A stretch of 64,000 nt of DNA from Segnochrobactrum spirostomi. GTDB taxonomy: Bacteria; Pseudomonadota; Alphaproteobacteria; Rhizobiales; Segnochrobactraceae. The position numbers were made by a program, and so were the translations under genes. Every line of letters starts with the position of its first letter. Position 1 is the first letter of the stretch. The notes under the pieces are model-generated. The model was not told the DNA's origin. It worked only from the letters and a program-made list of their open reading frames with translations, and ran no database searches. Below are positions 45,895-53,225 of this stretch, in pieces. Location of the stretch: assembly GCF_009600605.1 (NCBI RefSeq), contig NZ_VWNA01000001.1, forward strand, positions 62,001 to 126,000, written 5' to 3'.

Positions 45895-46917
45895 TTACGA
45901 CAGCGCGGCCGAGAGGCGGTGGAAGGCCGGCTCGTTGGCCGGCAGGCCGAAGCGCAACAGCGTCGGCCGATCCGGAAAGCGGCGCACCAGGATGCCAGCA
46001 CGGCCGAGCTTCTCGTAGATCTGCGGCGCATCGTCGGAACGGGCGAGGCGGAACAGCGGCGTGCCGCCGACGATCTGGAAGCCGGCGACCTCCAGGATGG
46101 CGTCGAGGCGCACGCTGTCGTGGGTGAGGCGCGCGCGCATCAGCCGGGCCCATTCGGTATCGGACAGCGCCGCCGCGCCGATGGCGATCGCCGGGCCCGA
46201 CACCGCCCACGGCCCGAGCTCCTGGCGCAGCCGCTGGGCGATCGGCGGCGCCGCGATGGCGAAGCCGAGGCGCACGCCGGCGAGGCCGTGGAACTTGCCG
46301 AACGAGCGCAGCACGACGGCACGACCGTGCTCGATGTCGCCGGCGATGCTCTCGGAGAGCGGCGCCACCTCCATGAACGCCTCGTCGACGACGAGCAGGC
46401 CGCCGCGGCGGCCGAGGCCTTCGGCGAGGGCGATGAGCCGGGTGCGCGGGGTCAGCCGTCCGTCCGGATTGTTTGGATTGACGACGACCGCGAGGTCGGA
46501 CGCCGCGAGCTCGATCGGCGACGTGACTTCGCGGACCTGATGGCCGGCGAGCTTCGCCGCACGGGCGTGCTCGGCATAGGTCGGCGACAGCACCGCGCAG
46601 CGTCCGGGGGGGACCAACCGGGCGACGAGGGGGAGGAGGATCTGCGTGCCGGGCGCGCAGACGACATGGCGCGCAGAGGGCGCGCCGTAGGCCCTGGCGG
46701 CGGCCTCGGCGAGGGTTTCGAGGGCGTCGGGCTCGGGCAGGCGGCGGAAGGTCGACACGGTGAGCCGCGGCAGCGGATAGGAATGCGGGTTGATGCCGGT
46801 CGAGAGGTCGATTAGCGGCTCGGTCGCGCCCGGAAAGGCGCGGCGCGCGGCACCGAGATCGCCGCCGTGGGCGAGGTGCGGACCGGTGCCGTCGAAATCG
46901 GAGGGACGCATCCTCAT
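45895..46917 (-). CDS. cobC: Threonine-phosphate decarboxylase / CobC-type aminotransferase-fold enzyme
   Basis: This cobalamin-pathway enzyme makes (R)-1-amino-2-propanol phosphate for the lower ligand arm. The 340-residue fold-type I PLP protein has the N-terminal DLSTGINPHSYPLP segment near residue 38, the VVVNPNNPDGRLT block near 145, DEAFMEV near 175 and the PLP lysine in LRSFGKFHGLAGVRLGFA near residue 205. The downstream end of cobO lies eight bases before its start, so cobO and cobC form an operon. ATG 46917 is used; a second ATG two codons in is possible. Confidence 0.92.
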   Translation of the reverse strand: MRMRPSDFDGTGPHLAHGGDLGAARRAFPGATEPLIDLSTGINPHSYPLPRLTVSTFRRLPEPDALETLAEAAARAYGAPSARHVVCAPGTQILLPLVARLVPPGRCAVLSPTYAEHARAAKLAGHQVREVTSPIELAASDLAVVVNPNNPDGRLTPRTRLIALAEGLGRRGGLLVVDEAFMEVAPLSESIAGDIEHGRAVVLRSFGKFHGLAGVRLGFAIAAPPIAQRLRQELGPWAVSGPAIAIGAAALSDTEWARLMRARLTHDSVRLDAILEVAGFQIVGGTPLFRLARSDDAPQIYEKLGRAGILVRRFPDRPTLLRFGLPANEPAFHRLSAALS

Positions 46918-46924
46918 CCCCGCC

Positions 46925-47545
46925 TCAGAACTCGATGCCCGGCTGGGCCTTCACGCCCGCCGCGAAATGGTGCTTCACGGCCGTCATTTCCGTCACGAGA
47001 TCCGCGGCGGCGACGAGGTCCGGCTTGGCGTTGCGACCGGTCGCGACGACGTGGAGATCCCCCCGGCGCGCCGCAAGCGCCGCGACGACCTCGGCGAGAT
47101 CGAGATAATCATAGCGCAGGGCGATGTTGATCTCGTCGAGAATGACGAGGCCGAAGCGGGGCTCCGCCATCAGCGCCTTCGCCGTCTCCCACGCCCGGTT
47201 TGCGGCGGCTTTGTCGCGGACGAGATCCTGGGTCTCCCAGGTGAAGCCTTCGCCCATGGCGTGCCAGGCGACGCGGTCGCCGAACGCCTGCGTGAGCGCG
47301 TGCTGCTCGCCGGTATCCCAGGCGCCCTTGATGAACTGCACCACGGCAACGTCGCGGCCGCGGCCGAGCATGCGCAAGGCGAGCCCGAACGCCGCGGTCG
47401 ATTTGCCCTTGCCGGGGCCGGTGTGGACGATGAGGAGACCCTTCTCGATCGTCTTCTCGGCGACCTCGGCGTCCTGAACCCGCTTGCGCACAGCCATCTT
47501 CGCCTTGTGGCGGGCGGCGGCCTCCGGATCGATCTCGCCGCTCAT
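46925..47545 (-). CDS. cobO: Cob(I)yrinic acid a,c-diamide adenosyltransferase
   Basis: CobO/BtuR attaches the adenosyl group to cob(I)alamin intermediates. The 206-residue P-loop protein has Walker A in VHTGPGKGKSTAAFGLALR near residue 40, the VVQFIKGAW motif near 68, and the VILDEINIALRYDYL segment near residue 130, all diagnostic of the family. ATG 47545 gives the standard N-terminus MSGEIDPEAAARHKAKM. It precedes cobC. I looked for a cobalamin riboswitch upstream and did not find a convincing B12 box. Confidence 0.95.
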   Translation of the reverse strand: MSGEIDPEAAARHKAKMAVRKRVQDAEVAEKTIEKGLLIVHTGPGKGKSTAAFGLALRMLGRGRDVAVVQFIKGAWDTGEQHALTQAFGDRVAWHAMGEGFTWETQDLVRDKAAANRAWETAKALMAEPRFGLVILDEINIALRYDYLDLAEVVAALAARRGDLHVVATGRNAKPDLVAAADLVTEMTAVKHHFAAGVKAQPGIEF

Positions 47546-47736
47546 GAGCGCCCCCGCGTCGGGTGGCGGGGCAGCGGGAGGAGAAGCAGAGGTTCGGCGG
47601 GCATTTTCCAAGGGGTCCGAGGGTCAGGGAGGGCGTCCGGCTCGAATCAAGAGCCGGGCGGTCCTTTCGCCTCAGAGTGGCGGGCTCGCGGCCGCCCGTC
47701 CAGCAGAGAAGCGCAACGCGTGCGCTTTCCCGGGGA

Positions 47737-48258
47737 TCACGATCCCGGCTGCGCCAGGATCAGGTCCCAGAAGACGTGATATTTGCTGCTCGGCACATAG
47801 GCGGTCGCGATGCCGATCCGAGTCACGGCCGGATTGAGCATGTTGGCGTTGTGCGGGGGCGAGTCGCGCCAGCCGGAGAAGGCCTGGGCGAGCGTCAGGT
47901 AGCCGGCAGAGACGTTCTCGGCGGCGGCGCGCGGCGCATAGCCGGCCTTCTGCAGCCGGACCATGGGCGAACGGTCGCCCTCGAGCGAAGCCTGGACGGA
48001 ATCGCGGGCGGCGAGTACCTGGACCTGCTTTTCGGCGATCGCCGTCAAGGCGGGATCGACCGTCACCGGGCCGAGGCCGTGGTTTGCGCGATATTGCGAG
48101 ATCATCGTCGCCGCGGCCTGGGCGTCCACGGTGGCGCCCGGCGTGTCGAGATAATCATAGAAGGTCGGCCGCGACGGTCCCGTGGTCTCGGCACAGGAGC
48201 CGAGGAGAAGCGCGGCGGCGACGGCGATGAAGGCGAATGTGCGGGGGGAAGCGATCAT
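47737..48258 (-). CDS. CAP/SCP-domain lipoprotein
   Basis: This 173-residue precursor starts with a signal segment and a lipobox LLGSC (cysteine near residue 22). It is followed by a CAP (SCP/PR-1-like) domain. Characteristic parts are ISQYRANHGLGPVTVDPALTAIAEKQ (split, near residue 53), the AAENVSAGY block near 113 and the SPPHNANMLNPAVTRIGIA block near 131, which contains the conserved histidine. It should be anchored on the periplasmic side of a membrane. Bacterial CAP proteins have no settled function. Confidence 0.92.
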   Translation of the reverse strand: MIASPRTFAFIAVAAALLLGSCAETTGPSRPTFYDYLDTPGATVDAQAAATMISQYRANHGLGPVTVDPALTAIAEKQVQVLAARDSVQASLEGDRSPMVRLQKAGYAPRAAAENVSAGYLTLAQAFSGWRDSPPHNANMLNPAVTRIGIATAYVPSSKYHVFWDLILAQPGS

Positions 48259-48384
48259 GATGGCCGCGTTGTCCGCGAGCCCCGGCGCCGGGTCAAGCGC
48301 GCAGAGGTTAACACGCACAAGGCGGGCGCCCGCGGCGCGGGCAAAGCCGCTGCCCGCGCCGGTCGCAAGGTCAAGTCCGACCGA

Positions 48385-49011
48385 TCAAATATCGAGGAAG
48401 ACGGTCTCGCGGTCGCCCTGGAGGTGGATGTCGAAGGTGTAGGTCGGGACGCCCTCGACGAGCGTGCGCGGCGCGATCAGCGTCGCCACACGGGCGCGAT
48501 TCTCGATTCTGGCGAGCAGCGGGTCGGCCGCGTTCGCCGCCTCCTCGTCGCCGAAATAGAGCCGGGTGTGGAGCCCGACATTGATGCCGCGGGCGACGAT
48601 CCAAAAGGTGATGTGCGGCGCCATCGGACGGCCGTCCGGAAAAGGCACCGGACCCGGCTTGATGGTCTCGAAGCGGTAGACGCCCGTCGTTCCGTCGGTC
48701 GGCTGGCGGCCCCATCCCTTGAAGGCGGGATCGGCCTTACCGCGCCGCTCCGCCGGGCTGTTGTGGAACCCGGCCGCATCGGCCTGCCAGATCTCCAGAA
48801 GCGCGTCCTTGAGCGGGTTGCCGCTGCCGTCGATCACGCGGCCGGTCACGACGATACGCTCGCCCTTCGTTTCGGGCGTGACGAGAACCGAACCGAGATC
48901 CTCGTCCCAGACACCGGTGATGCCGACCCAGTTCGGGGTGCAGCCGATGTGGACATAGGGACCGGCCGTCTGCGACGGCGATTCCTTCAGGCGGTCGAGG
49001 CTCTGGACCAT
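48385..49011 (-). CDS. pcaG: Protocatechuate 3,4-dioxygenase alpha subunit
   Basis: This is the partner of PcaH in intradiol ring cleavage of protocatechuate to 3-carboxy-cis,cis-muconate. The 208-residue protein has the QTAGPYVHIGCTP start and the intradiol dioxygenase core (VTGRVIDGSGNPLKDALLEIWQADAAG near residue 50). It lacks the iron ligands held by the beta subunit, as is normal. Its ATG overlaps the pcaH stop (ATGA), so translation is coupled. It is last in pcaDCHG. Confidence 0.96.
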   Translation of the reverse strand: MVQSLDRLKESPSQTAGPYVHIGCTPNWVGITGVWDEDLGSVLVTPETKGERIVVTGRVIDGSGNPLKDALLEIWQADAAGFHNSPAERRGKADPAFKGWGRQPTDGTTGVYRFETIKPGPVPFPDGRPMAPHITFWIVARGINVGLHTRLYFGDEEAANAADPLLARIENRARVATLIAPRTLVEGVPTYTFDIHLQGDRETVFLDI

Positions 49012-49757
49012 CAGTTGCCCTCCTTCCGGTTCTCGAACAGGGTCGAGCGGCGCCCGCGCAGCACGATGTCGAACTTGTAGGCGAGGGCGTCCATCGGCAG
49101 GCAGCTCTCGCGGTCGAGGGCGGCGACGAGGCGTTCGATCGCCTTGTCGTCGGGAATGGAGCGGACGATCGGGCACTGCCAGATCATCGGATCGCCCTCG
49201 AAATACATCTGGGTGATGAGCCGCTGGGCGAAGGCGTGGCCGAACAGCGAGAAGTGGATGTGGGCCGGGCGCCAATCGTTGACGCCATTCGGCCACGGGT
49301 AGGCGCCCGGCTTGATGGTGCGGAACGTGTAGCGGCCCTCGGCGTCGGTGATCGTGCGGCCGCAGCCGCCGAAGTTCGGATCGATCGCCGCGAGGTAGCT
49401 TTCTTTCTTGTGGCGATAGCGCCCGCCGGCATTCGCCTGCCAGAATTCGACGAGCACCCCGGGCAGCGGCCGGGCGTCCTCGTCGAGGACACGGCCGGAC
49501 ACGATGATGCGCTGGCCGATCGGATCGCCGGTCTTCGCGTAGTTGCGGATGAGATCGTTGTCGAGCGGACCGAGCATGTCGTGGCCGAACACCGGCCCGG
49601 TCATCTCCGACAGCGTGTTGCCGAGCGACAAGAGCGCCTGGCGCGGCGAGCGCAGCACGGAGGTCTTGTAGGCCGGGAAGAAGGCCGGCGGATGCCAGTC
49701 GCGATCCCGCTGATAGAACGAGCCATCCCGTTGGTGGGACGATCCCTGGTCCGACAT
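49011..49757 (-). CDS. pcaH: Protocatechuate 3,4-dioxygenase beta subunit
   Basis: This is the catalytic Fe(III) subunit. The 248-residue protein shows all four iron ligands in context: Tyr in [10 protein letters not shown] near residue 118, Tyr in [10 protein letters not shown], and the two histidines in [11 protein letters not shown]. The core [27 protein letters not shown] is the family signature (quoted in part). It precedes pcaG with a four-base overlap and follows pcaC by 38 bases in one operon. Confidence 0.97.
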   Translation of the reverse strand: MSDQGSSHQRDGSFYQRDRDWHPPAFFPAYKTSVLRSPRQALLSLGNTLSEMTGPVFGHDMLGPLDNDLIRNYAKTGDPIGQRIIVSGRVLDEDARPLPGVLVEFWQANAGGRYRHKKESYLAAIDPNFGGCGRTITDAEGRYTFRTIKPGAYPWPNGVNDWRPAHIHFSLFGHAFAQRLITQMYFEGDPMIWQCPIVRSIPDDKAIERLVAALDRESCLPMDALAYKFDIVLRGRRSTLFENRKEGN

Positions 49758-49795
49758 CGTCGGTCCTCCCTGTTCCCGTTGTCGCCGGCGGCGCG

Positions 49796-50251
49796 TCAGG
49801 CGCCTTCGGCCGCGTCCGTTTTGGCCGGGTCTGTTTTGGCGGAATCTTCCGCCGCCATCTCCGCGTAGGTCTTCTTGACGATCTTGAAGGCGTGGTTGGC
49901 CGCCGGCACGCCCGCATAGATCGCGACGTGCAGCAGCGCTTCCTTGATGTCCTCCGGCGTCGCGCCGGTGTTGCGGGTCGCGCGGACATGCATCGCGACC
50001 TCGGCATCGTGGCCGAGGGCGGCGAGGAGGGCGATCGTCATCATCGAGCGCTCGCGGAGGCTCGCGCCCGGCCGCGACCACACCGAACCCCAGGCGGTTT
50101 CGGTGATGAGCGTCTGGAAGTCCGCATCGAACGGCGTCATCGCCGCGGTGGCGGCGTCGACATAGTCCCCGCCGAGCACCCGGCGGCGGGTCGCCATGCC
50201 GGTGCGGAAGCGTTCGGTCGGCTCGACGGTCGTCGGTTCGGCGTCAGACAT
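49796..50251 (-). CDS. pcaC: 4-carboxymuconolactone decarboxylase
   Basis: PcaC converts gamma-carboxymuconolactone to beta-ketoadipate enol-lactone. The 151-residue CMD-family protein has [16 protein letters not shown] near residue 64 and the [27 protein letters not shown] block near 89. The start at 50251 overlaps the end of pcaD by eight bases. The C-terminus carries an unusual [14 protein letters not shown] tail beyond the usual CMD end. It is a separate gene, not the PcaL fusion found in some organisms. Confidence 0.95.
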   Translation of the reverse strand: MSDAEPTTVEPTERFRTGMATRRRVLGGDYVDAATAAMTPFDADFQTLITETAWGSVWSRPGASLRERSMMTIALLAALGHDAEVAMHVRATRNTGATPEDIKEALLHVAIYAGVPAANHAFKIVKKTYAEMAAEDSAKTDPAKTDAAEGA

Positions 50252-51047
50252 GAAGCGTCTCCGCGAAATGGGCCGCGATGAGCGAGGCCGCGATCTCCGG
50301 CTGCTCCAGGCAGGGCAGGTGGCCGCAAGAGGGGATGATCTCGAAGCGGGCGCCCGGGATCCGGTCGGCCGTCGCCCGCACCAGATCGGGCGGCGTCGAG
50401 CCGTCCTGATCGCCGACGAGGCAGAGGGTGGGCAGGCGGATCGCAGCGGTCGAGCCGGTGAGGTCTGCATCGCGGATCGCCGCGCAGGCGGCGATGTAGC
50501 CGTCGGCCGGGCTGCGCACGAGCATCGTGCGCCATCCGAACGTCTCGACCGGACGGCTCGCGCGGAAGGCGGGCGTGAACCAGCGCTCCATCACCGCGTC
50601 GGCGATGCTCTCGAGACCGCCGGCGCGGATCGCCGCGATGCGGGCGGCCCAACTCTCCGCCGTGCCGATGCGCGCCGCGGTGTTGGAGAGGACGAGGCTC
50701 GTCACCCGCTCCGGCACGTGGGCGGCGACGGTCTGGGCGATCAGCCCGCCGATCGACAGCCCCACGAGGGCGAAGCGGGCGATGCCGAGATGATCGAGGA
50801 GGGCGAGGAGGTCGGCGGCGTGGTCGGCCATCGACGAGGCGTCGCCGCGGCCTTCGCTCAGCCCGTGGCCACGCTTGTCGTACAGGACGACGCGGTACGT
50901 ACCGGCGAGCCGGGCGGCGACGTCGGCCCAGATCCGGAAGTCGGTGCCGAGCGAGTTGATGAGGACGACGGCCGGGGCCTCGGCGGGCCCGAGGACCTGC
51001 CAATGGAGAACGAGATCGTTGACGCGGGCAAAGGGCACGACGGACAC
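50244..51047 (-). CDS. pcaD: 3-oxoadipate enol-lactonase
   Basis: This alpha/beta hydrolase opens beta-ketoadipate enol-lactone to beta-ketoadipate. The 267-residue protein has the nucleophile elbow GLSIGG near residue 93, LYDKRGHGLSEG near 56, an acid in VGDQDGSTPP near 215 and the catalytic histidine in SCGHLPCLE near 241. GTG 51047 gives the family-like start VSVVPFARVNDLVLHW; a TTG at 51077 would add ten residues. It is the first gene of pcaDCHG; pcaB and pcaQ are not adjacent. Confidence 0.93.
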   Translation of the reverse strand: MSVVPFARVNDLVLHWQVLGPAEAPAVVLINSLGTDFRIWADVAARLAGTYRVVLYDKRGHGLSEGRGDASSMADHAADLLALLDHLGIARFALVGLSIGGLIAQTVAAHVPERVTSLVLSNTAARIGTAESWAARIAAIRAGGLESIADAVMERWFTPAFRASRPVETFGWRTMLVRSPADGYIAACAAIRDADLTGSTAAIRLPTLCLVGDQDGSTPPDLVRATADRIPGARFEIIPSCGHLPCLEQPEIAASLIAAHFAETLHV

Positions 51048-51127
51048 GCTCGAGGTTCGAGGAATTCCACGATCCAAGCGTTAAGCGCGTGCAATGCTCA
51101 TGTAAAATGAGATTTTCGGGCCGCCGT

Positions 51128-51143
51128 ATAAGCTCAGGGTTAT
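51128..51143 (-). promoter_or_regulatory. Probable PcaQ-type operator upstream of pcaD
   Basis: On the minus strand ATAACC-CTGA-GCTTAT is a near-perfect palindrome and resembles the rhizobial PcaQ-binding motif ATAACC-N4-GGTTAA. It lies about 80 bases upstream of the pcaD start, a suitable place for a LysR-type activator responding to beta-carboxy-muconate. No pcaQ gene is visible within the window. Confidence 0.65.
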
Positions 51144-51157
51144 GGCGAGCCGGGATT

Positions 51158-51799
51158 TCAGCGCAGAGCGTCGAACCGCGCCGCGACGGTCTCGGTGTCC
51201 GTGATCCAGCAATAGCCGCCGAACGCGGCGAGCGCGCCTTCGTGCCGCTCCGGCGTCGGGGCCGCGCAGGCATCACCGACGCAGGTGACGAGATAGCCGC
51301 GATCGGCACCGTCGCGCACCGCCATGTCGACGCACTGGTCGGTGAGCACACCGGCGATCACGAGTTGGCGGACGCCGAGATTCTTGAGGAGATAATCGAG
51401 GTTCGTCGAGTTGAAGACGCCGGACGACGTCTTCGGCAGCAGGATCTCGTCGCCGACGGGCGCGAGTTCGGGCGGCGGCAGGCCTTCGGCCAGGCTCGGG
51501 GGCACATGCATCGGGGTGAGTTTGTGATCGAGGGAGCGGTCGCGGCCGTCCTCGGTCAGGCTCTGGATGATGGTGTGCAGGACCTCGATCCCCGCCGCGC
51601 GGGCGGCGGCGAGGAGGCGGCGCTGGTTCGGCACGACCCGCTCGCGGACCTCGCGATAGAAATAATGATCCGGCCCCCGCTCGGGATGAAAGGGATCGAG
51701 CCCCGGCTCGATCCAGATGCGCTGCATGTCGACGAGGAGAAGGCCCGTCTCGCCCTTGCGGAACGGCGCATCGCGGCGGGGAAGGGGGGAGGAGGTCAT
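51158..51799 (-). CDS. Cysteine hydrolase, isochorismatase family
   Basis: This 213-residue amidohydrolase-type enzyme has the Asp-Lys-Cys triad of the family: Asp in GLLLVDMQ near residue 25, Lys in LLPKTSSGVF near residue 123, and nucleophilic Cys in VLTDQCVDMAVRDGADRGY near residue 155, preceded by the cis-peptide VAGV-type segment. Members hydrolyse N-carbamoyl compounds, nicotinamide or related amides. ATG 51799 follows a GGAGG ribosome-binding site. It lies upstream of pcaD on the same strand, separated by the PcaQ-type site, so it is probably independent. Confidence 0.9.
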   Translation of the reverse strand: MTSSPLPRRDAPFRKGETGLLLVDMQRIWIEPGLDPFHPERGPDHYFYREVRERVVPNQRRLLAAARAAGIEVLHTIIQSLTEDGRDRSLDHKLTPMHVPPSLAEGLPPPELAPVGDEILLPKTSSGVFNSTNLDYLLKNLGVRQLVIAGVLTDQCVDMAVRDGADRGYLVTCVGDACAAPTPERHEGALAAFGGYCWITDTETVAARFDALR

Positions 51800-51930
51800 C
51801 GGGCACTCTCGGGCACGGCTAAACGGCGCCCGAGCCATCGGCGAGACGGCGCGTGGTGTCAATCGGGGGCGATACGGTTCATCGGACGAGGCGCGTCGGC
51901 GCCGGGGCCATCGGACCGCGTCCCCCAGGC

Positions 51931-52281
51931 TCAGACGTCGAGGATCGGCAGGAAGCCGCCGAAGATCATGCGCTTGCCATCGAACGGCATGTCGCCGATG
52001 GCGGCCATGCGCGGATCCGCCATCGAGCCGGCGTGCGCGGCGTCACGCACCTCCTTCGAAGCATATTCGATCCAACTGAAGACGACGACCTCGTCCTCCT
52101 TGGCATCGACGGCACGGCGGAAATCGGTCAACTTGCCGTCGGGTACGTCGTCGCCCCAGCATTCGACGACGCGCAAGGCGCCATACTCCTTGAAGATCGG
52201 CGCCGCCGCGGCGGCAACGCGGCGGAACTCCTCCTGCTTGTCTGCGGGCACGGCAATGACGAATCCGTCCACGTAGGGCAT
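51931..52281 (-). CDS. DUF1428 family protein
   Basis: This 116-residue protein of the ferredoxin-like alpha/beta barrel type has the family's MPYVDGFVIAVPADKQEEF start, the CWGDDVPDGKLTDFRRAV block near residue 43 and the C-terminal FDGKRMIFGGFLPILD. The biochemical function is unknown. It is divergent from a MarR regulator, which lies 187 bases away and has a palindrome just before its own start. Co-regulation is likely. Confidence 0.9.
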   Translation of the reverse strand: MPYVDGFVIAVPADKQEEFRRVAAAAAPIFKEYGALRVVECWGDDVPDGKLTDFRRAVDAKEDEVVVFSWIEYASKEVRDAAHAGSMADPRMAAIGDMPFDGKRMIFGGFLPILDV

Positions 52282-52445
52282 GCCATCCTCCTGTTCGGGT
52301 GCTCGGGACAAGGCGGCTAGCAGCGCGCCGCCTTCGGGCGGGCGCGCGTCGTGGGCCGGCGGGTGGTCGCGTCGGCGTTTCCCTGGCGCGCCGTCTATGC
52401 GACGCTACCGCTCGGCCTCGCCAAAGTGCGGTGGCCGGTGTATGA

Positions 52446-52457
52446 GTTGATATCAAC
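52446..52457. promoter_or_regulatory. MarR-type palindrome upstream of the MarR gene
   Basis: GTTGATATCAAC is a perfect 12-base palindrome ending 11 bases before the MarR start codon, over or next to its ribosome-binding region. This placement suggests autorepression and control of the divergent DUF1428 gene. Confidence 0.55.
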
Positions 52458-52468
52458 GTAAAAGTCCC

Positions 52469-53170
52469 ATGTCAAACCGACCGTCCAAACCAATCTCAGC
52501 GTCGAAGCCGAACGGGGCGCCCAAGTCAGGCCAGGCGGCGTCCCCTCGCGCGGCCAGATCGAACCAGGTTGCCGAGCCGCCTCGCGCTTCCAAGCCGCCT
52601 CACGCGTCCAAGTCGGAAGGGGCTTCCAAGTGGGACAGGGATTCTAAGCCGGACAGGGCTTCCGAGCAGGACCGAGCGGTCCGGGCAGACGCCGGGGCAC
52701 CGCGCGCGGCTGCTAGGCCGAAAGCCGCGAGGCCGGTGCCGTTCGAGATCACGATCGAGGTTCGCGACACCTGCCTTTGCCTCTATCTGCAACGGGCGGC
52801 GAGGGCGCTCGCACGCACGTTCGACGACGCGCTGCGCCCGGTCGGGCTGACCAACGGGCAATTCTCGCTGCTGATGGCCCTGAACCGCCCGGAGCCGCCG
52901 CCGCTCGGGCCGGTGGCGCAACTCCTCGCGATGGACCGCACAACGCTGACCGCGGCCCTGAAGCCGCTCGAGCGGGACGGGCTCGTGCGCATCGAGACCG
53001 ACCCCAACGATCGCCGCAGCCGGCGCCTCGCGCTCACCGAGGCGGGGGCCGAGCGCCTCGCCGCCGCGGTCCCGATCTGGCGCGCCACCCACGCGACCGT
53101 CGAAGTCGCCCTGCCGCCCGACGCCGACCCGGTCGTGCTGCGCGCCGCGCTGATTGCGCTGACGGGGTGA
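52469..53170 (+). CDS. MarR-family regulator with repeated N-terminal extension
   Basis: The 233-residue protein has a canonical MarR core from about residue 90. This includes TCLCLYLQRAARALARTFDDAL, LTNGQFSLLMAL, LLAMDRTTLTAALKPLERDGL (recognition helix, quoted in part) and the wing DPNDRRSRRLALTEAG. The first 85 residues are Ser/Lys/Pro/Arg-rich and include six tandem six-residue repeats of the form K-x-x-x-A-S. The extension is positively charged and probably disordered. A later start could remove it, but no better ribosome-binding site was seen and the repeats keep frame. The gene is divergent from the DUF1428 gene. Confidence 0.85.
   Translation: MSNRPSKPISASKPNGAPKSGQAASPRAARSNQVAEPPRASKPPHASKSEGASKWDRDSKPDRASEQDRAVRADAGAPRAAARPKAARPVPFEITIEVRDTCLCLYLQRAARALARTFDDALRPVGLTNGQFSLLMALNRPEPPPLGPVAQLLAMDRTTLTAALKPLERDGLVRIETDPNDRRSRRLALTEAGAERLAAAVPIWRATHATVEVALPPDADPVVLRAALIALTG
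52574..52681 (+). repeat. Six tandem 18-base repeats inside the MarR gene
   Basis: Six units of exactly 18 bases run without gaps. They encode EPPRAS, KPPHAS, KSEGAS, KWDRDS, KPDRAS and EQDRAV. Third-position and internal divergence shows the array is not brand new, but the unit length is strictly kept. Confidence 0.85.
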
Positions 53171-53225
53171 GGCACTGCGCCGGCGAAGCACTGCGGCCGA
53201 TGTGCAATCACCAAACAGAGTATTC

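Noticed and set aside
47546-47736. Possible cobalamin riboswitch upstream of cobO
   Set aside because: A small hairpin (CCGGCTC/GAGCCGG at 47638-47658) is present, but no convincing B12 box or GCCACTG element was found on the minus strand.
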